Made by a program: the position numbers and the translations under genes. Under the pieces are notes generated by a model that ran no database searches, was not told the origin of the DNA, and worked only from the letters and a program-made list of their open reading frames with translations. From assembly GCA_012845835.1 (NCBI GenBank), contig JABAKD010000018.1, positions 4,981,279 to 5,045,278 of the forward strand: a DNA stretch of 64,000 bases, written 5' to 3'. Position 1 is the first letter of the stretch. Each line of letters opens with the position of its first letter. The DNA is from Undaria pinnatifida (Eukaryota > Sar > Phaeophyceae > Laminariales > Alariaceae). Below, piece by piece: positions 1 to 11,183 of the stretch.

Positions 1-704
1 CAATTTTTCAGGCACCGGCGTCGTAGCTGCGCTGCAACCTGTCAGATAACTCGCAGGAAGACGGGCGATCAATGATACTTGTAGGATGTTTTTTGGTTCG
101 ATTGCACTTTATTCACTGCATGCCCGCGGGTCGTCACTCTGACAGCATACCAGACAGCAGGCGCGTTCGCCTGTGCTCACGATTACCGTACCGTGCGGTT
201 CGTACTGCTGTGCAAGCAGCCCAACTGCTGTAGTTTATGGCCGCGAGTTGGTTAGTTGTGGGAACGGGGGAACTCCATACTGTAGTTGAGTGGATACCCG
301 CGGCCATGTGAGTTCAGTTTGCACATTGGACCTTTTCACTTGTGCGCTTTTTTCCGTATCGTGCGTTTCTAGGCGGAAAAGCGTAGTATTTCCCGGACGA
401 ATTTTGATTTCATTTGGTTTTTCGGATCTTCCTAGGGCTCCAGCACCTCTATGTGACCACGGACTCTAGAATTTTCGACAAGAAGAGTTAATGTGAGAAA
501 CAACAACAACAACCCGCGGCCATGTGAGTTCGGTTTGCATATTGGATCATTTCACTTGTGCGCTTTCTTCGTACCATGCGTTTTAGGCGGGAAAGCGTTG
601 TATTTCCCTGACGAATTTTGATTTCATTTGGTTCTTCGGATTTTCCCAGGGCTCCACCTCCTTTCTTTGTGCGACCACAGACTGTAGATTTTTGACAAGA
701 GTTG
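1..704. repeat. direct duplication, copy 1
   Basis: This block recurs almost base for base about 1,719 bp downstream. The first bases (caatttttcaggcaccggcg) match 1,720 onward, and the match continues through the SINE-like monomers. No coding region is visible. The two long arms imply a segmental tandem duplication, after which copy 2 gained an insertion at 2,292. Confidence 0.85.
297..513 (+). mobile_element. SINE-like monomer with (CAA) tail
   Basis: The unit starts at ccgcggccatgtgagttc and ends in gagttaatgtgagaaacaac plus CAA repeats. It contains tcctagggctcc and tgtgaccacgga, which also occur at the 3' end of LINE-1. The next monomer begins immediately after it in the same direction, about 218 bp further on. 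It is non-coding. I call it SINE-like from its size, tail and multiple copies; an RNA polymerase III promoter is not evident. Confidence 0.6.
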
Positions 705-806
705 ACGTGAGACATCAACAACATCAACAACAACAACGAGAACAACAACAACAACAACGAGAACAACAACAACAACGAGAATACATAAACAACAACAACA
801 ACAACC

Positions 807-866
<60 letters not shown>

Positions 867-870
867 GCAG
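514..870 (+). mobile_element. SINE-like monomer with long (CAA) tail
   Basis: Second head-to-tail monomer, again opening with ccgcggccatgtgagtt and holding gcgaccacagac and gagttgacgtgagac. The tail (about 704-870) is a CAA/GAGAAC array that ends in CAG units. Poly-Gln, poly-Cys and poly-Leu frames across this tail are microsatellite translations, not genes. Confidence 0.6.
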
Positions 871-1062
871 CAGCAGCACATGACGAACTCGGGGCCCCAT
901 GAGGATGGTGGGTTCCCCGACCACACCGTAAAAGTCTTCGAAACGCGTTATTCCGTACCAGGTATCATCAAACACCGCATCACTAAAATGAGTAAGAGGC
1001 AAATTTTTTACGTACGAGTACTAGAAAAGCAAAGCCACACGTGGTCGGGAAACTGCTGTATG

Positions 1063-1083
1063 TATAGTCTAGACTAGTCTATA
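1063..1083. repeat. TAGACTA/TAGTCTA composite motif
   Basis: Reads tatagtctagactagtctat, made of overlapping TAGTCTA, TAGACTA and TAGTCTA. The same 7-mer pair recurs at more than fifteen places in the window, often as short palindromes. Confidence 0.6.
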
Positions 1084-1589
1084 CGGCCACCCTCGAATAC
1101 CGCTCCAAATCCAAAAATGATATTTATGTGTTCGTACGTACTGCGTACATTTGTAAGCCACATATTGCGGAGCCCCCGCGAAGTTGCACGTGCGTGCCAG
1201 GCGATTCAGATTTGCACGTATATTCAACAGCGATAGAGACTACGTATGGTGGTTCCCTCTGTCTGTGCAGGTGCGCACAAAACGACGGTTGGTTACGGTG
1301 CCTAGACCAACCCGACCCCAGACCCGACCCCAGACCCAACCCTAGCGGTAACCCAACCTTTTTGAGAGCTCGCAAGGTCTTCTTTCGAGGTCGGCAGGGG
1401 CAGTATTGAGTTTACGTGCCAATCTGGAAACCTTGCACGTTCGTGCAACTAAACGCCTGGGTTAGCGGTGGGGTTTTGGGGCTAGGGGTATGTGAGGGCG
1501 CGTACAACATGCGCTTACAGTGCGCCGATTGCCGATACTTTGCGTCTCTTTCATTTTTTTTTTTTTCGAGGCAGCATTAGTCTAACATT

Positions 1590-1680
1590 AATAGTACAAC
1601 ATATTACGTACGTCGCGGATTTCTGTATACTTTAGTCTAGTACAACATACTACGTACGTCGCGGATTTCTGTATACTTGG
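1590..1680. repeat. tandem duplication, ~47 bp x2
   Basis: Two adjacent copies share tacgtacgtcgcggatttct and the following gtatactt. The unit includes a palindromic acgtacgt. No coding capacity. Confidence 0.8.
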
Positions 1681-2291
1681 TGGAGGTGTGTGCTCTTCTT
1701 CATGGGGAAGAAACTCCCGCAATTTTTCAGGCACGGGCGTCGTAGCTGCGCTGCAACCTGTCAAATACCTCGCAGGAAGACGGGCGATCATTGATATTTG
1801 TATGATGGTTTTCGGTTCGATTGCACTTTATTCACTGCATGCCCGCGGGTCGTCACTCTGACAGCATACCAGACAGCAGGCGCGTTCGCCTGTGCTCACG
1901 ATTACCGTACCGTGCGGTTCGTACTGCTGTGCAAGTAGCCCAACTGCTGTAGTTTATGGCCGCGAGTTGGTTAGTTGTGGGAACGGGGGAACTCCGTACT
2001 GTAGTTGAGTGAATACCCGCGGCCATGTGAGTTCAGTTTGCACATTACCCCTTTTCACTTGTGCGCTTTTTTCCGTATCGTGCGTTTTTAGGCGGAAAAG
2101 CGTAGTATTTCCCGGACGAATTTTGATTTCATTTGGCTTTTCGGATCTTCCTAGGGCTCCAGCAACTTTGTGTGACCACGAACACTCTAGAATTTTCGAC
2201 AAGAGTTAATGTGAGAAACAACAACAGCAACCCGCGGCCATGTGAGTTCGGTTTGCATATTGGATCATTTCACTTGTGCGCCTTCTTCGTA

Positions 2292-2443
2292 AATGCATTA
2301 CGATGCATTATCTCTGTGTCCTGTGTCGTGGCTTGTGACCACAGAGCTGATCTTTCTAGGGTGAAGAATCAGTACGGACACTGGGTGTGCTGGATGTCGA
2401 CGAGTAGAAGAACGGTTTAATGTGAAGAACACACACACACACA
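2292..2443 (+). mobile_element. SINE-like insertion with (CA) tail
   Basis: Present only in copy 2. In copy 1 the flanks join directly (cttcttcgta then ccatgcg). The insert has tgtgaccacagagc, then tacggacactgggtgtgctg, and ends in tttaatgtgaagaacacac plus CA repeats. Relatives lie near 42.9, 45.0, 46.3, 49.4 and 50.9 kb. This filled/empty comparison is direct evidence of insertion after the duplication, or less likely of clean loss from copy 1. Confidence 0.75.
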
Positions 2444-2741
<298 letters not shown>

Positions 2742-2918
2742 GTATACGTACATTATAGTTGTAAAAGGGGCCGGAAAGGAGAAATATACGCGTTCGTACG
2801 GAATAGCAGCAGTATCCCTCTAATCAACCAAGCAAATGACTCGGGTTCGAATCCACTCCAGCGTGCATGCTAATCGTCGTGCTCTTACATATGAGACTAC
2901 AACAACTGTACACATTAT

Positions 2919-3033
2919 TATAAAAAATGAAAACACTCCAGCTGTGAGATCGAAGATTTCGTCGCTTCTCATCTTTGCAAGCTGTGTGTGATTCTCCGAT
3001 CGCGCGTATTACGAGTTGTGTGTCCTCATTATA
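2919..3033 (+). repeat. R1 dispersed repeat, head portion
   Basis: Holds the R1 head signature: cactccagctgtgagatcg, ctcatctttgcaagctgtgt, gatcgcgcgtattac, gtgtgtcctcatt. The same string recurs at 5.4, 5.9, 21.0, 45.5, 50.5, 52.2, 59.7 and 60.5 kb. Non-coding. It abuts R1 body sequence in the opposite orientation. Confidence 0.8.
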
Positions 3034-3290
3034 CAATAATACATCGCCGCCCCCCCCAACGCCCCCTCCTTCCCCACCACCCACACCATCGCCTAGACCT
3101 AGCACCACGCGTATACCTAACCCCTATATCTATGCGACCTAAAGCTGTTAAAAACCCTTTTGCCCCAACCCCCCCCCCCCCACCCACCCACCCACCCCCT
3201 CGAACGCTCAGCCTTCTCCTCACTGATTGTACGACTTACAGGATATATAGTCGACAGGATAAACTGGTGCATTCCTTGCAAAACCGTCAG
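3034..3290 (-). repeat. R1 dispersed repeat, body portion (inverted)
   Basis: Contains ctagcaccacgcgtat, a long C tract, and cctcactgattgtacgact, which match the minus-orientation R1 copies near 60 kb. The C tracts sit at the same relative positions as in other copies. The right edge, ending in aaccgtcag, runs straight into LINE-1 coding sequence. Confidence 0.75.
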
Positions 3291-5095
3291 AGTGTTATAC
3301 GCGGACGATGCGGGCATCGTATCGCGATCATCAGAAGGGCTGGAGAGAATGATGACGGTGATCGTGACTGCGTGCTCGTCGTTCGGGCTTACAGTATCCG
3401 AGGCAAAAACAGAGATAATGTGCCTGGAAACCAAAAGCGGGGGGAAGGTGTCCTTCACGATCTATACAGCCGGCCAGGTATACAAACAAACAATCCAGTT
3501 TGTATACTCGGGCGGGGTTATCACCGCAGACAGAGACCTGAGCATTGAAACAACGCGGCGCCTTCAGAGGGCCCTGAGCGTGCTTTCAGCGGTACAAGAT
3601 GGAAATCTATGATCGCCCGGGTGTGCGTTTACAGTTGAAAGTGCAGTTGCTGAAAGCTGAGTTGGTCGAGACACTGCTGTACGGTTGCATGACGTGGAGC
3701 CCGAAGAAGCCTGACTATGACAGGCTACGATGGGTTCACCGCTCCATGCTCCTCCGATGCCTTGGATGGCGGAAACGGAAGCGCGACGACCACACCCTAT
3801 CGGACGCCGACGCGCTTGCCCAGACAGATTCCGAGAGCGTTGAGGCGATAGTGCGCAAACGGAAGATTTTGATTGCGGGATTCGTGGCACGCGGGAGGAG
3901 CCTCTGCCACAGAGGGTGATGTTTGGGGAGTTTGTTGGGGGTAAGGGCTACTCAGGGGGGCAAGAGAAAGACTGGATGGATCATCTGAAGGAGGATATGT
4001 CGGTCTTTGGAATGAAATTCAAAGGGTGGCGAAAGGCTGCTCAGAAGGCTGGCAGATGTTTTCCAAGAGTAGAAGAGGGAGCCGAGTTGTCCATGCGGAA
4101 TCGGCATGAAACGGAGAGACGCAAAGCTGCAGAGCGACGCGCAAAGGCTGCGGCAGCGCCATCCACCGTTGGCATCTCTAAGCGGCCGGGGGGGGGGGGA
4201 AGGGGGGAGGGCGGGGAGGGGACCGGGGGGGGGGGGGGGGGGGGAGGGGAGGGGGGAGGGGGAAAGGGAGGAAGGGGGGAGGGGGAAAGGGAGGAAGGGG
4301 GGAGGGGGGAAGGGGGAGCGTCATGCCCAAGAGACTGAAGTCTGGGTTTGGCCATCATCGTATTGAAAGTTGTGGACCTTCTAATGGCCGTCACAAAATA
4401 GCTTAAGACCGCCCTGACTTCTTGGCCATGTTGCGTTCTCTCCCAGGTGCCATTGATGATGGGCGTGATACCCTCTGTTCGCCCAATGCCACCCTTAGCC
4501 AGTTCCTAGGGTCTGCTAGTATGACATTTTTCTTTCTTTTCTCTTTCTTTTTTCATTTTTCTCTTCTTTTTTCCTTGCCTTGCTTCCTCTTAACTTCGTG
4601 TCTTGTTTTTTCTTGCTTTTCTTGTTTTTTTCTTTTCTTCTCTTCTTGCCTTTTTCGTTTTGTTTCGTTTTCTTTTCTTCTCTTTTCTTTCTTTTATCTT
4701 CTTTTCATTTCTTTATTTCTTTTCTCCAATTGACTTACGGCTGTCGTGCGTATGCGTAGTGATAGATACTACGTACGTGTAATATATACGTGGTAGTCTT
4801 CCTTGGGTGGCAATCGGAATATTTGGTTTCTCCAGGCGTGAGTAATGAGACGTATGCACCGGCATGGACCTGGCACATCGTAGACTGATTCCCGATTTCA
4901 CTTTTTTATATGTTTCTGGTGGAGGCATGAATTGCATCAGCTATGATATAGACTAGACTATGCGTGTACCACCTTGGGTTGTTTGTGTTTTTCCCTAGGG
5001 TATTCCTCAGCTCCAGAGTGACTGGAGCCTGTCCTGTGACCACGGAGTTGATTGTGCGAGTTAATGTAAGAACAACAACAACAACAACCCTAAAG
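3291..5095 (+). mobile_element. LINE-1 fragment a (5'-truncated non-LTR retrotransposon)
   Basis: Starts inside the reverse transcriptase core, passes through the C-terminal domain, a G-rich stretch (4,190-4,320), a T/C-rich 3' untranslated region (4,525-4,735), and ends at tgtgaccacggagttgattg, gagttaatgtaagaac and a short CAA tail. Two other fragments in the window (7,291-9,350 and 51,271-52,140) follow the same order. Truncation at the 5' side is typical of LINE insertions. Confidence 0.85.
3292..4338 (+). pseudogene. LINE-1 reverse transcriptase, C-terminal part, frameshifted
   Basis: The frame opens at VLYADDAGIVSRSSEGLERM, with the YADD catalytic box of reverse transcriptase, followed by FGLTVSEAKTEIMCL (thumb side). 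It ends at 3,612 and continues in another frame from about 3,599 (MEIYDRPGV..., LLYGCMTWSPKKP, RCLGWRKRKRDDHTLSDAD). It shifts again near 3,900 into GEFVGGKGYSGGQEKDWMDH. The last part (KAAERRAKAAAAPSTVGISK) runs into a poly-Gly stretch encoded by G tracts. Two frameshifts and no upstream RT motifs make it non-functional. The LTVSEAKTEIM and YGCMTW blocks fit the non-LTR class; clade not assigned. Confidence 0.85.
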
Positions 5096-5510
5096 GATTT
5101 CTAGTTTCCACGCACAGATTGAGTTGAGTTGCCCCGCCCGCGTCCTCCCCGCTTCCCCCCCCCCCCCCGCTCCCTCTTGTTAAAACCCATGCCCCCACGC
5201 CCTTGAAAACTCCTTCCTCTCCTCACCGGTTATACGACTTGCAGGATACACTTGGTAAACTGATGCATTTCCTTCCACAGCTGTCAGGTTTTGTCCCCCT
5301 CAAAAACGGGTTTCGTACTTTCCGCGGACAGGCTGACTAACATCACCCTGTTGACCCTGACAGCTACACCGTAGTTCGAAGGGGGAGTCGCCGACCTGCA
5401 TCCTTAATGGCGACACACAACCCGTAATACCCGCGATCGGAGTATCACACCCAGCTTGCAAAGATGAGCTTCGACGAAATCTTCGATCTCACAGCTGGAT
5501 GGAGTGCGTT
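5096..5510 (-). repeat. R1 dispersed repeat, inverted copy
   Basis: Reads as the reverse complement of R1: G/C tract near 5,155-5,172, then tgcatttccttccacagctg, gagtcgccgacctgcatcct, gcgatcggagtatcacac, and the head agcttgcaaagatgag near 5,460. It starts directly after the CAA tail of LINE-1 fragment a. Confidence 0.8.
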
Positions 5511-5576
5511 TTTATTTATACAAAAAAATAGCAAAGTTCCAAGGGGAGTCGCCGACCTACATCCTTAATACCGAGG

Positions 5577-5845
5577 ACATTGACTCATCCCACGGTAGGG
5601 GTCGCAGTTGTATGATTGCGCCAAAACGTCCCTGGGCGATTGAGTTCCACATACTACGAGGAACTGCCGGTCAATGGAGTAATTTCACGGGTGCAGTACA
5701 TTTTTGGACTAAGGCATAGAAGCTCGGTCGGTCAGGTTGCGCGAACGAACGCCTTCCAAGTCGTTTTTCGGGTGAGATATTGAGCTCCTCACGTCAGGAG
5801 GTCAGGGACGGATCGATCATGCTGCAACCCAACCTTAGTAATAAG
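5577..5845. mobile_element. MITE-2 copy, incomplete
   Basis: Left end gactcatcccacggtagggg matches the terminal repeat of the complete copy at 22,853. The internal gagctcctcacgtcaggagg is a hairpin also found in that family. The right end (ctgcaacccaacctt) is only partly preserved and meets R1 sequence. Non-coding. Confidence 0.55.
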
Positions 5846-6690
5846 CGCGATCGGAGTATCACATGCAACAGCTTGCAAAGCTTGGGTGAGTTTGTACGAA
5901 ATATTCGATCTCACAGCTGCTGGATGCAGTGTATAGACTACAATACAAAAAAAGACAAAAATACACTCCATCCAGCTTTGAGATCGAAGATTGTCGAAAC
6001 TCATCTTTGCAAGCTGTGTGTGATACTCCCGCTCGCGCGTATTACTCGGTGTGTGCGCTCATTCAGGATGCAGGTCGGCGACTCCCCTTGGAACTACAGT
6101 GTAGTTTGTACCAGGGTCAACAGGTTGATGCTAGTCAGTCTGTGCGCGAAACCTACGAAACCCGTTTTTGATGAGGACAAAATCTGACAGAGGTGGAAGG
6201 AAATGCATCAGTTTATCAAGTGAATCCCTGTAAGTGGCATAACCGGTGAGGGGAGGGCGGAGTTTTTATGGGGGTGGGGGCCTGGGTTTGAACAAGAGGG
6301 AGCGGAGGGGGGGGCAGGGGGAACGGGCGGGGTAAAACAATGTGGGTGCGCGGGAACTATGATAAATCCTTAAGGGAACGAATGACGCTTGTTAAAGTAT
6401 GCAGCAGTTTATCCTGTATAGACTATCCTGTAAGTCGTACAACCATTGAGGAGAAGTCGGAGTGTTAAAGGGGTTGGGTGGGGGGGTCATATCCGACAGC
6501 GTTTCGTCGCATGAACGTAGGGGTTTGCTATACGCGTGGTGCTAGGTTCAAGCGACGGTGGGGGTGGCGGGGAGGGAAGGGGCGTTGGGGGGGGTGAGGG
6601 GGGGGAATTGGAGCTATATCATGGATAACTAGAAAGATAATTTGAGCTGATATCAACTGAATGGTAGTGTTTATTACTCTGGCTAGATGG
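5835..6690. repeat. R1 head-to-head inverted pair
   Basis: A short minus-strand head (5,835-5,930; gcgatcggagtatcacatgc) is followed by tatagactac and then a plus-strand head and body (5,963-6,690; actcatctttgcaagctgtg, ggtcggcgactccccttgga, several G tracts, tgtttattactctggc). With the minus copy at 5,096-5,510, the region forms an imperfect palindrome centred near 5,945. Non-coding. Confidence 0.8.
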
Positions 6691-6795
6691 GGCGTTTAAA
6701 CATGAAATACTTGAAACAGGAGGAAAGGGATCGCTTCGCTTTCGCCGTATATATCACGATAATTCTGTGTACTGCGAGTATCCGACATGGCATGT

Positions 6796-7290
<495 letters not shown>

Positions 7291-9350
7291 ACATTAACTC
7301 ATATAATCAAGTCGCTGGTCACAGGACAGGCTCCAGTCACTCTGGAGTGAAGGAATCACTCAGGAAAAAACACAAACAAACCAAAAGCAGCATACATCAT
7401 AGCTGACGCAATTCATTTCTCTGCCAGAAGGGGAACAAAAAAGTGCAATCGGGAGTCATCTTACGATGTACCAGGTCCATACTGGTACATACGTCTCACT
7501 ACTTGCGACTGAAACCGACTACAGCGCTCGCTCCCCAGAATACACTTCCACGTATGCGTTATACGTAGTACCTATCACTACGCCAGACTCAAGTGAATTG
7601 GAAAAAATAAAGAAAAAATGGACAGGAAGGCACAGCGAAAAAAAAACGAAAATATAATAATAGAAAATACAGTGTAAGGTAGCGAGTAAAGTAAAGGAAA
7701 AAAAAGCACCACACTAGCAGACCTTCGGAAATGACTAAACACGGCATTGGGCTCATAGAGGGTATGAAGTGCATCAATGATACTGAGGGGAGCACGCGAC
7801 AAGGGTAAGAATTCAGGGCGGCCTTACGGTAGCTTGTGGCGGCCATTGGAAGGTCCACAAAATTCAAGATGGTGATGGCCAGACCCAGACCTCAGTCGCT
7901 TGATCAGGACGCCCCCCATCCCCCACCCCCTCTCCCGCACCCCCACCTCCATCCCCGGTCTCCCCCCCCCCCATCCCCTCCCATTCCCCCTCCCCCCGAC
8001 CGCTTAGAGGTGTTGACAGTGGATGGCGCTGCCGCGGCTATTGCATATCGCTCTGCAGCTCGGCGTCTCTTCGCGTCATACAATTTCCGTGCTCCCTTCT
8101 CTACCCGTCGAAACCATCTGCCGGCCTTCTGTGCAGCTTTTTGCCACCCTTCGAACTTCATTCCAGAGGCCAACATCTCCTCCTTCGGGTGCACCATCAA
8201 GTCCTTCTCTTCTTGCCTCCCTGAGAAGCTCTTTCCCCCAACAAGGTCTCCAAACGTCACCCTCTGTGGCAAACGCTCCTCCCCCATACGTGCCACGAAC
8301 CCCGCAAACAATATCCTCCGTTTACGCACTACCGCCTCTATGCTCTCGGAAGCTGTCTTGGCAAGTTCATCGGCGAACGAAAGAGTGTGGTCATCTCGCT
8401 TCTGTTTCCGCCATCCGAGGCATCGGGGGAGCATGAGTGGTGAATCCGTCGTAGCCTGACACCGTCAGGCTTATGCGGGCTCCACGTCATGCAACCGTAG
8501 AGGAATGTCTTCATTGCACCTAGATTATCTGTGTACGCGCCCTCAACCGTTGGCGCACACCCGGGAAATAATAGATTTCCACCTTGTACCGCTGGAAGCA
8601 CGCCTAGGCCCTCTGATGAAGACGTTGCGTTATCTTGATGCTGAGCTCTCTGTCTGCGCTGATGGCCCCGCCCAAGTACAACAAACTCGATTGTTTGTTG
8701 GTATACATGTCCGGCTGCATTGATGGTTAACGACACCTTCCCCCCGCCGTTTTGAGTCTACAGGCACACGATCTCTGTTTTGACCTCGGAAACCGCAAGC
8801 CCGAACATCGAGCACGCCGTCACCATCGCCGTCATCAACCCCTCCAGCCCTTCTGATGATCGCGATACGATGCCCGTATCGTCCGCGTACAGCATACCTC
8901 ACAACCTCTGCACCTCCACCTAATCCCCCCCTCGTCCGTCGACTTTGCCTGTGCATAATGTGCCCTTTTCCTCCCCTTTCTCGTTCTTTTGTTGGAGCTG
9001 CACCATGTTGTCCGTGATTGCTGCATCAGAAAGGGAATGTTTCTCGGCCACACGCAGTACCAGCGTGAAAACCATGTTGAACAGCAGTAGCGCGAACACG
9101 TACCCTTCCCTGCGCCCTTGCCCCACATCGAAGCTATTCGAACACTCTCCATTGTCTGATCGCACGCATGCTTGCATGCCATCCTGGATATTGGGGGATG
9201 ACGGCGAGCATTCTCGGTGGCATGCCAAAACGAGCAAGGACATCCCACAGAAGAAGGGTTCGGTCGACGGACTCGTATGATTTGGCGAGGTCGACATGTA
9301 TGCATGGGTGTTTGGTGCGATGGCGGGTGCACACACCGAACATGGTGGCG
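7291..9350 (-). mobile_element. LINE-1 fragment b (5'-truncated)
   Basis: Read on the minus strand it contains RT core segments, the same C-terminal domain, a G-rich stretch (C-rich near 7,910-8,000) and the same 3' untranslated region as fragment a (cctgtgaccagcgacttgat, gagttaatgtgagaac, at 7,285-7,330). It reaches further 5' than fragment a. It lies in opposite orientation to fragment a, with R1 between the two. Confidence 0.85.
7904..9343 (-). pseudogene. LINE-1 reverse transcriptase, broken
   Basis: Minus-strand pieces in order: HVDLAKSYESVDRTLLLWDV with LARFGMPPRML (9,343-9,134), an RT palm segment; then DVGQGRREGYVFALLLFNMV near 9,090-9,030; then a YADD box (ctgtacgcggacgatacggg, about 8,890); then RCLGWRKQKRDDHTLSFADE through GGKSFSGRQEEKDLM and the Ala/Lys-rich tail (8,434-7,904). 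The pieces lie in different frames, and a stop (cctgtagactc) follows the YADD segment. It complements fragment a by supplying the upstream palm motifs. Inactive. Confidence 0.82.
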
Positions 9351-10040
9351 TTGGATATATCTCGTCGGTAAAAAGCACAACGCTGTGCGTTTGCTGTCGC
9401 TCTTCACCCCTTTGCCGGTTAAAACATCTTTGTTACAGCGTAGGGGAAATTGCACCCATGGGGTTGTTTTCTTTCTTCGTGTCATATACTCACGCTCAGC
9501 AAAGTAGTTTACGGCGACGGACGGTGTAAGAACGAGAATGGATAACGCCTGGACTAGTCTTTATTGGCTATCAGGTACGAGTATCTATTACAGTCTTTTA
9601 TCTGTACCGTCCACCAGCATATAGGTGTAACTATTGCATTGATATTGTTGTGACTCCTTGTGCGACCATCATAACCCTCACCACCCCTACCGCCGGTGGG
9701 AAATTCCTTGCGCTGGACCTGCTGCATCATGTAATAGTTGTAATAGCTGCTGTTCTGTTATGTAGGCGTTTGGACACGCCCCTGCTACAGTTGCTGATAC
9801 CTCGTACTATACCACACACAGGGGCCGCCTCCGTTGGCTGCTACAAGAACGTGATGTTACGCTTGTTACGCTGTGACACGCCACAGGTGGTCTATTACTT
9901 TTGGTTGGCCTCGAACGCTAATGGTTATACTAAGTATTAAATGAGAGTTGGTTTTGGGGTTCGAATCTCAACGTGGGTCAGACTTTGCAGGTAGGTTTCA
10001 ATGCTACGGAGCAACTGACAATATTGGCAGTTGACACCGG
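9351..10040. other. no gene recognised
   Basis: Weak open frames only. A tRNA box-B-like ggttcgaatctcaac lies at 9,958-9,973, without a convincing cloverleaf around it. Confidence 0.4.
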
Positions 10041-10045
10041 GGCGA

Positions 10046-10235
10046 CGGAGGAGTCATCCATGCGGTAGGAGTTCTGCAGACCGTTCTGAGGTCCTGTCAC
10101 AAAAACTAACAACGTGTTCTGCAGACCGTTCTGAGGTCCTGAAAAAATAACAACGTGTGGTGGGTGAGGAGTCCAATGGCTTACCCGAAGCAATGTCTTC
10201 GAATGACGTTCGTTCGCGCGGCAATCCAACAACCC
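10046..10235. mobile_element. MITE-2 left part with internal duplication
   Basis: Begins gagtcatccatgcggtagga, resembling the MITE-2 terminal repeat, and includes gacgttcgttcgcgcggc like other members. Inside, gttctgcagaccgttctgag occurs twice in tandem (about 10,070 and 10,112). No matching right end was found. Confidence 0.4.
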
Positions 10236-10380
10236 ATTTCTATTATATAGCTACCTGGTTGGTTACTTCCCAAACCTACCGGTGAACGTGACGCTGAAAA
10301 AAGGGTACCAGATACGTCCTAACTTCGTTCTACCCTGCACGATGTTACTTGCATTACGTGCGGCGTAACCCGACGAATCT

Positions 10381-10490
10381 GTCCATCCCGGCGTGTACCC
10401 AATGATGTTCGAATCCGGCAGGACTACGGACCTCAGTTCATCAGCCAATCAATGCTGTCGCGATCGTGCGTAACGACGTTGTCATGCTCA
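10381..10490 (+). pseudogene. pseudo-exon, YHYH N-terminal segment
   Basis: Bases atcccggcgtgtacccaatg through gtaacgacgttgtcatgctc match the exon at 36,724-36,603. That exon encodes PAYPMLIASGGTTDLSS and AVGIMRNGVVMF. Single-base indels break the frame here, and the donor ttcag|gtac of the partner has become ctcacatg. About 80 bp upstream is also alignable with the partner's flank. Confidence 0.7.
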
Positions 10491-10551
10491 CATGATTGAA
10501 GCAGCACAACAACCAGAACACAGACACTAGCATATTTTTTGTATGTGGTCA

Positions 10552-10959
10552 GGGATTTGTGCCTAGATGACCGGTGCTCAGGGGGCCGAATCGAGTATTT
10601 TTGCTAGGGGGCCGATTCATTACGCTGTTGTTGTTTTTGACTGTTTCTTGTACGATTTCGCAGCAACTTCGTCGTTCTGCGTGTTCCCAGAACGATTTCG
10701 CACCCACAGGTCGCTGTTGTTGACTGTTTCTGGTACGAATTCGTACTAAGGTTGGTGTCGATTTCCGGTACGATTTCGTACCAATGGTCGCTGTTTCCGA
10801 CTGTTTCTGGCACTGCACTGTTATTTCGTACCAAAGGTCGCACGATTTCGTACTAATGTCGCTGTTTTGTTTTGTTTCCGGTGCGATCAATGCACCGGTC
10901 CCCTGACAAAAATACTCGATCTGGCCACCTAATGCACCGGTCCCCTAGGCGCAAATCCC
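10552..10959. mobile_element. foldback element with ~50 bp terminal inverted repeats
   Basis: The left end gggatttgtgcctagatgac continues to cgagtatttttg. The reverse complement of the right end reads gggatttgcgcctaggggac and also reaches cgagtatttttg. Between the arms is a degenerate minisatellite (about 10,640-10,880) built around ggtacgatttcgtacc, itself a palindrome, spaced by tcgctgttt and gactgtttctgg. Non-coding. It lies in the first intron of the pseudogene. Confidence 0.75.
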
Positions 10960-11183
10960 AGGTTCGGTTCCCCAATGCACCGGTCCCCTAACGCATCACA
11001 GGGTAGGGCAATCCAAATGGGTCGTATGTCCATAGGGTTTGCTGTATTTTTTGTTTCTCCTTGTGTTGGGATGCTAGTATTAATAGGCAATAATAGACTA
11101 GACTATAATAGTCTATACCTGGTAAGGCACGCCAGAGGTGGAAACAATATACGATAAGATAGGCAAGCCAACATGCCAATAAT

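Larger units (their letters stand above)
871..1719. other. no gene recognised
   Basis: Apart from a short GACCC-type repeat near 1,313-1,345 and the duplication at 1,590-1,680, I see no gene or known element. The short open frames here are unconvincing. Confidence 0.5.

Noticed and set aside
692-883. Poly-Gln/poly-Cys/poly-Leu frames over the CAA array
   Set aside because: They are translations of the microsatellite tail of a SINE-like unit in every frame.
1310-1350. Zinc-finger or proline-rich protein from the GACCC repeat
   Set aside because: A short simple repeat with no flanking domain.
2824-2870. tRNA gene suggested by gggttcgaatccactcc
   Set aside because: The box B string is good but I could not fold an acceptor stem, D-arm or anticodon arm around it.
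9955-9985. tRNA gene suggested by ggttcgaatctcaac
   Set aside because: No matching upstream box A or stem.
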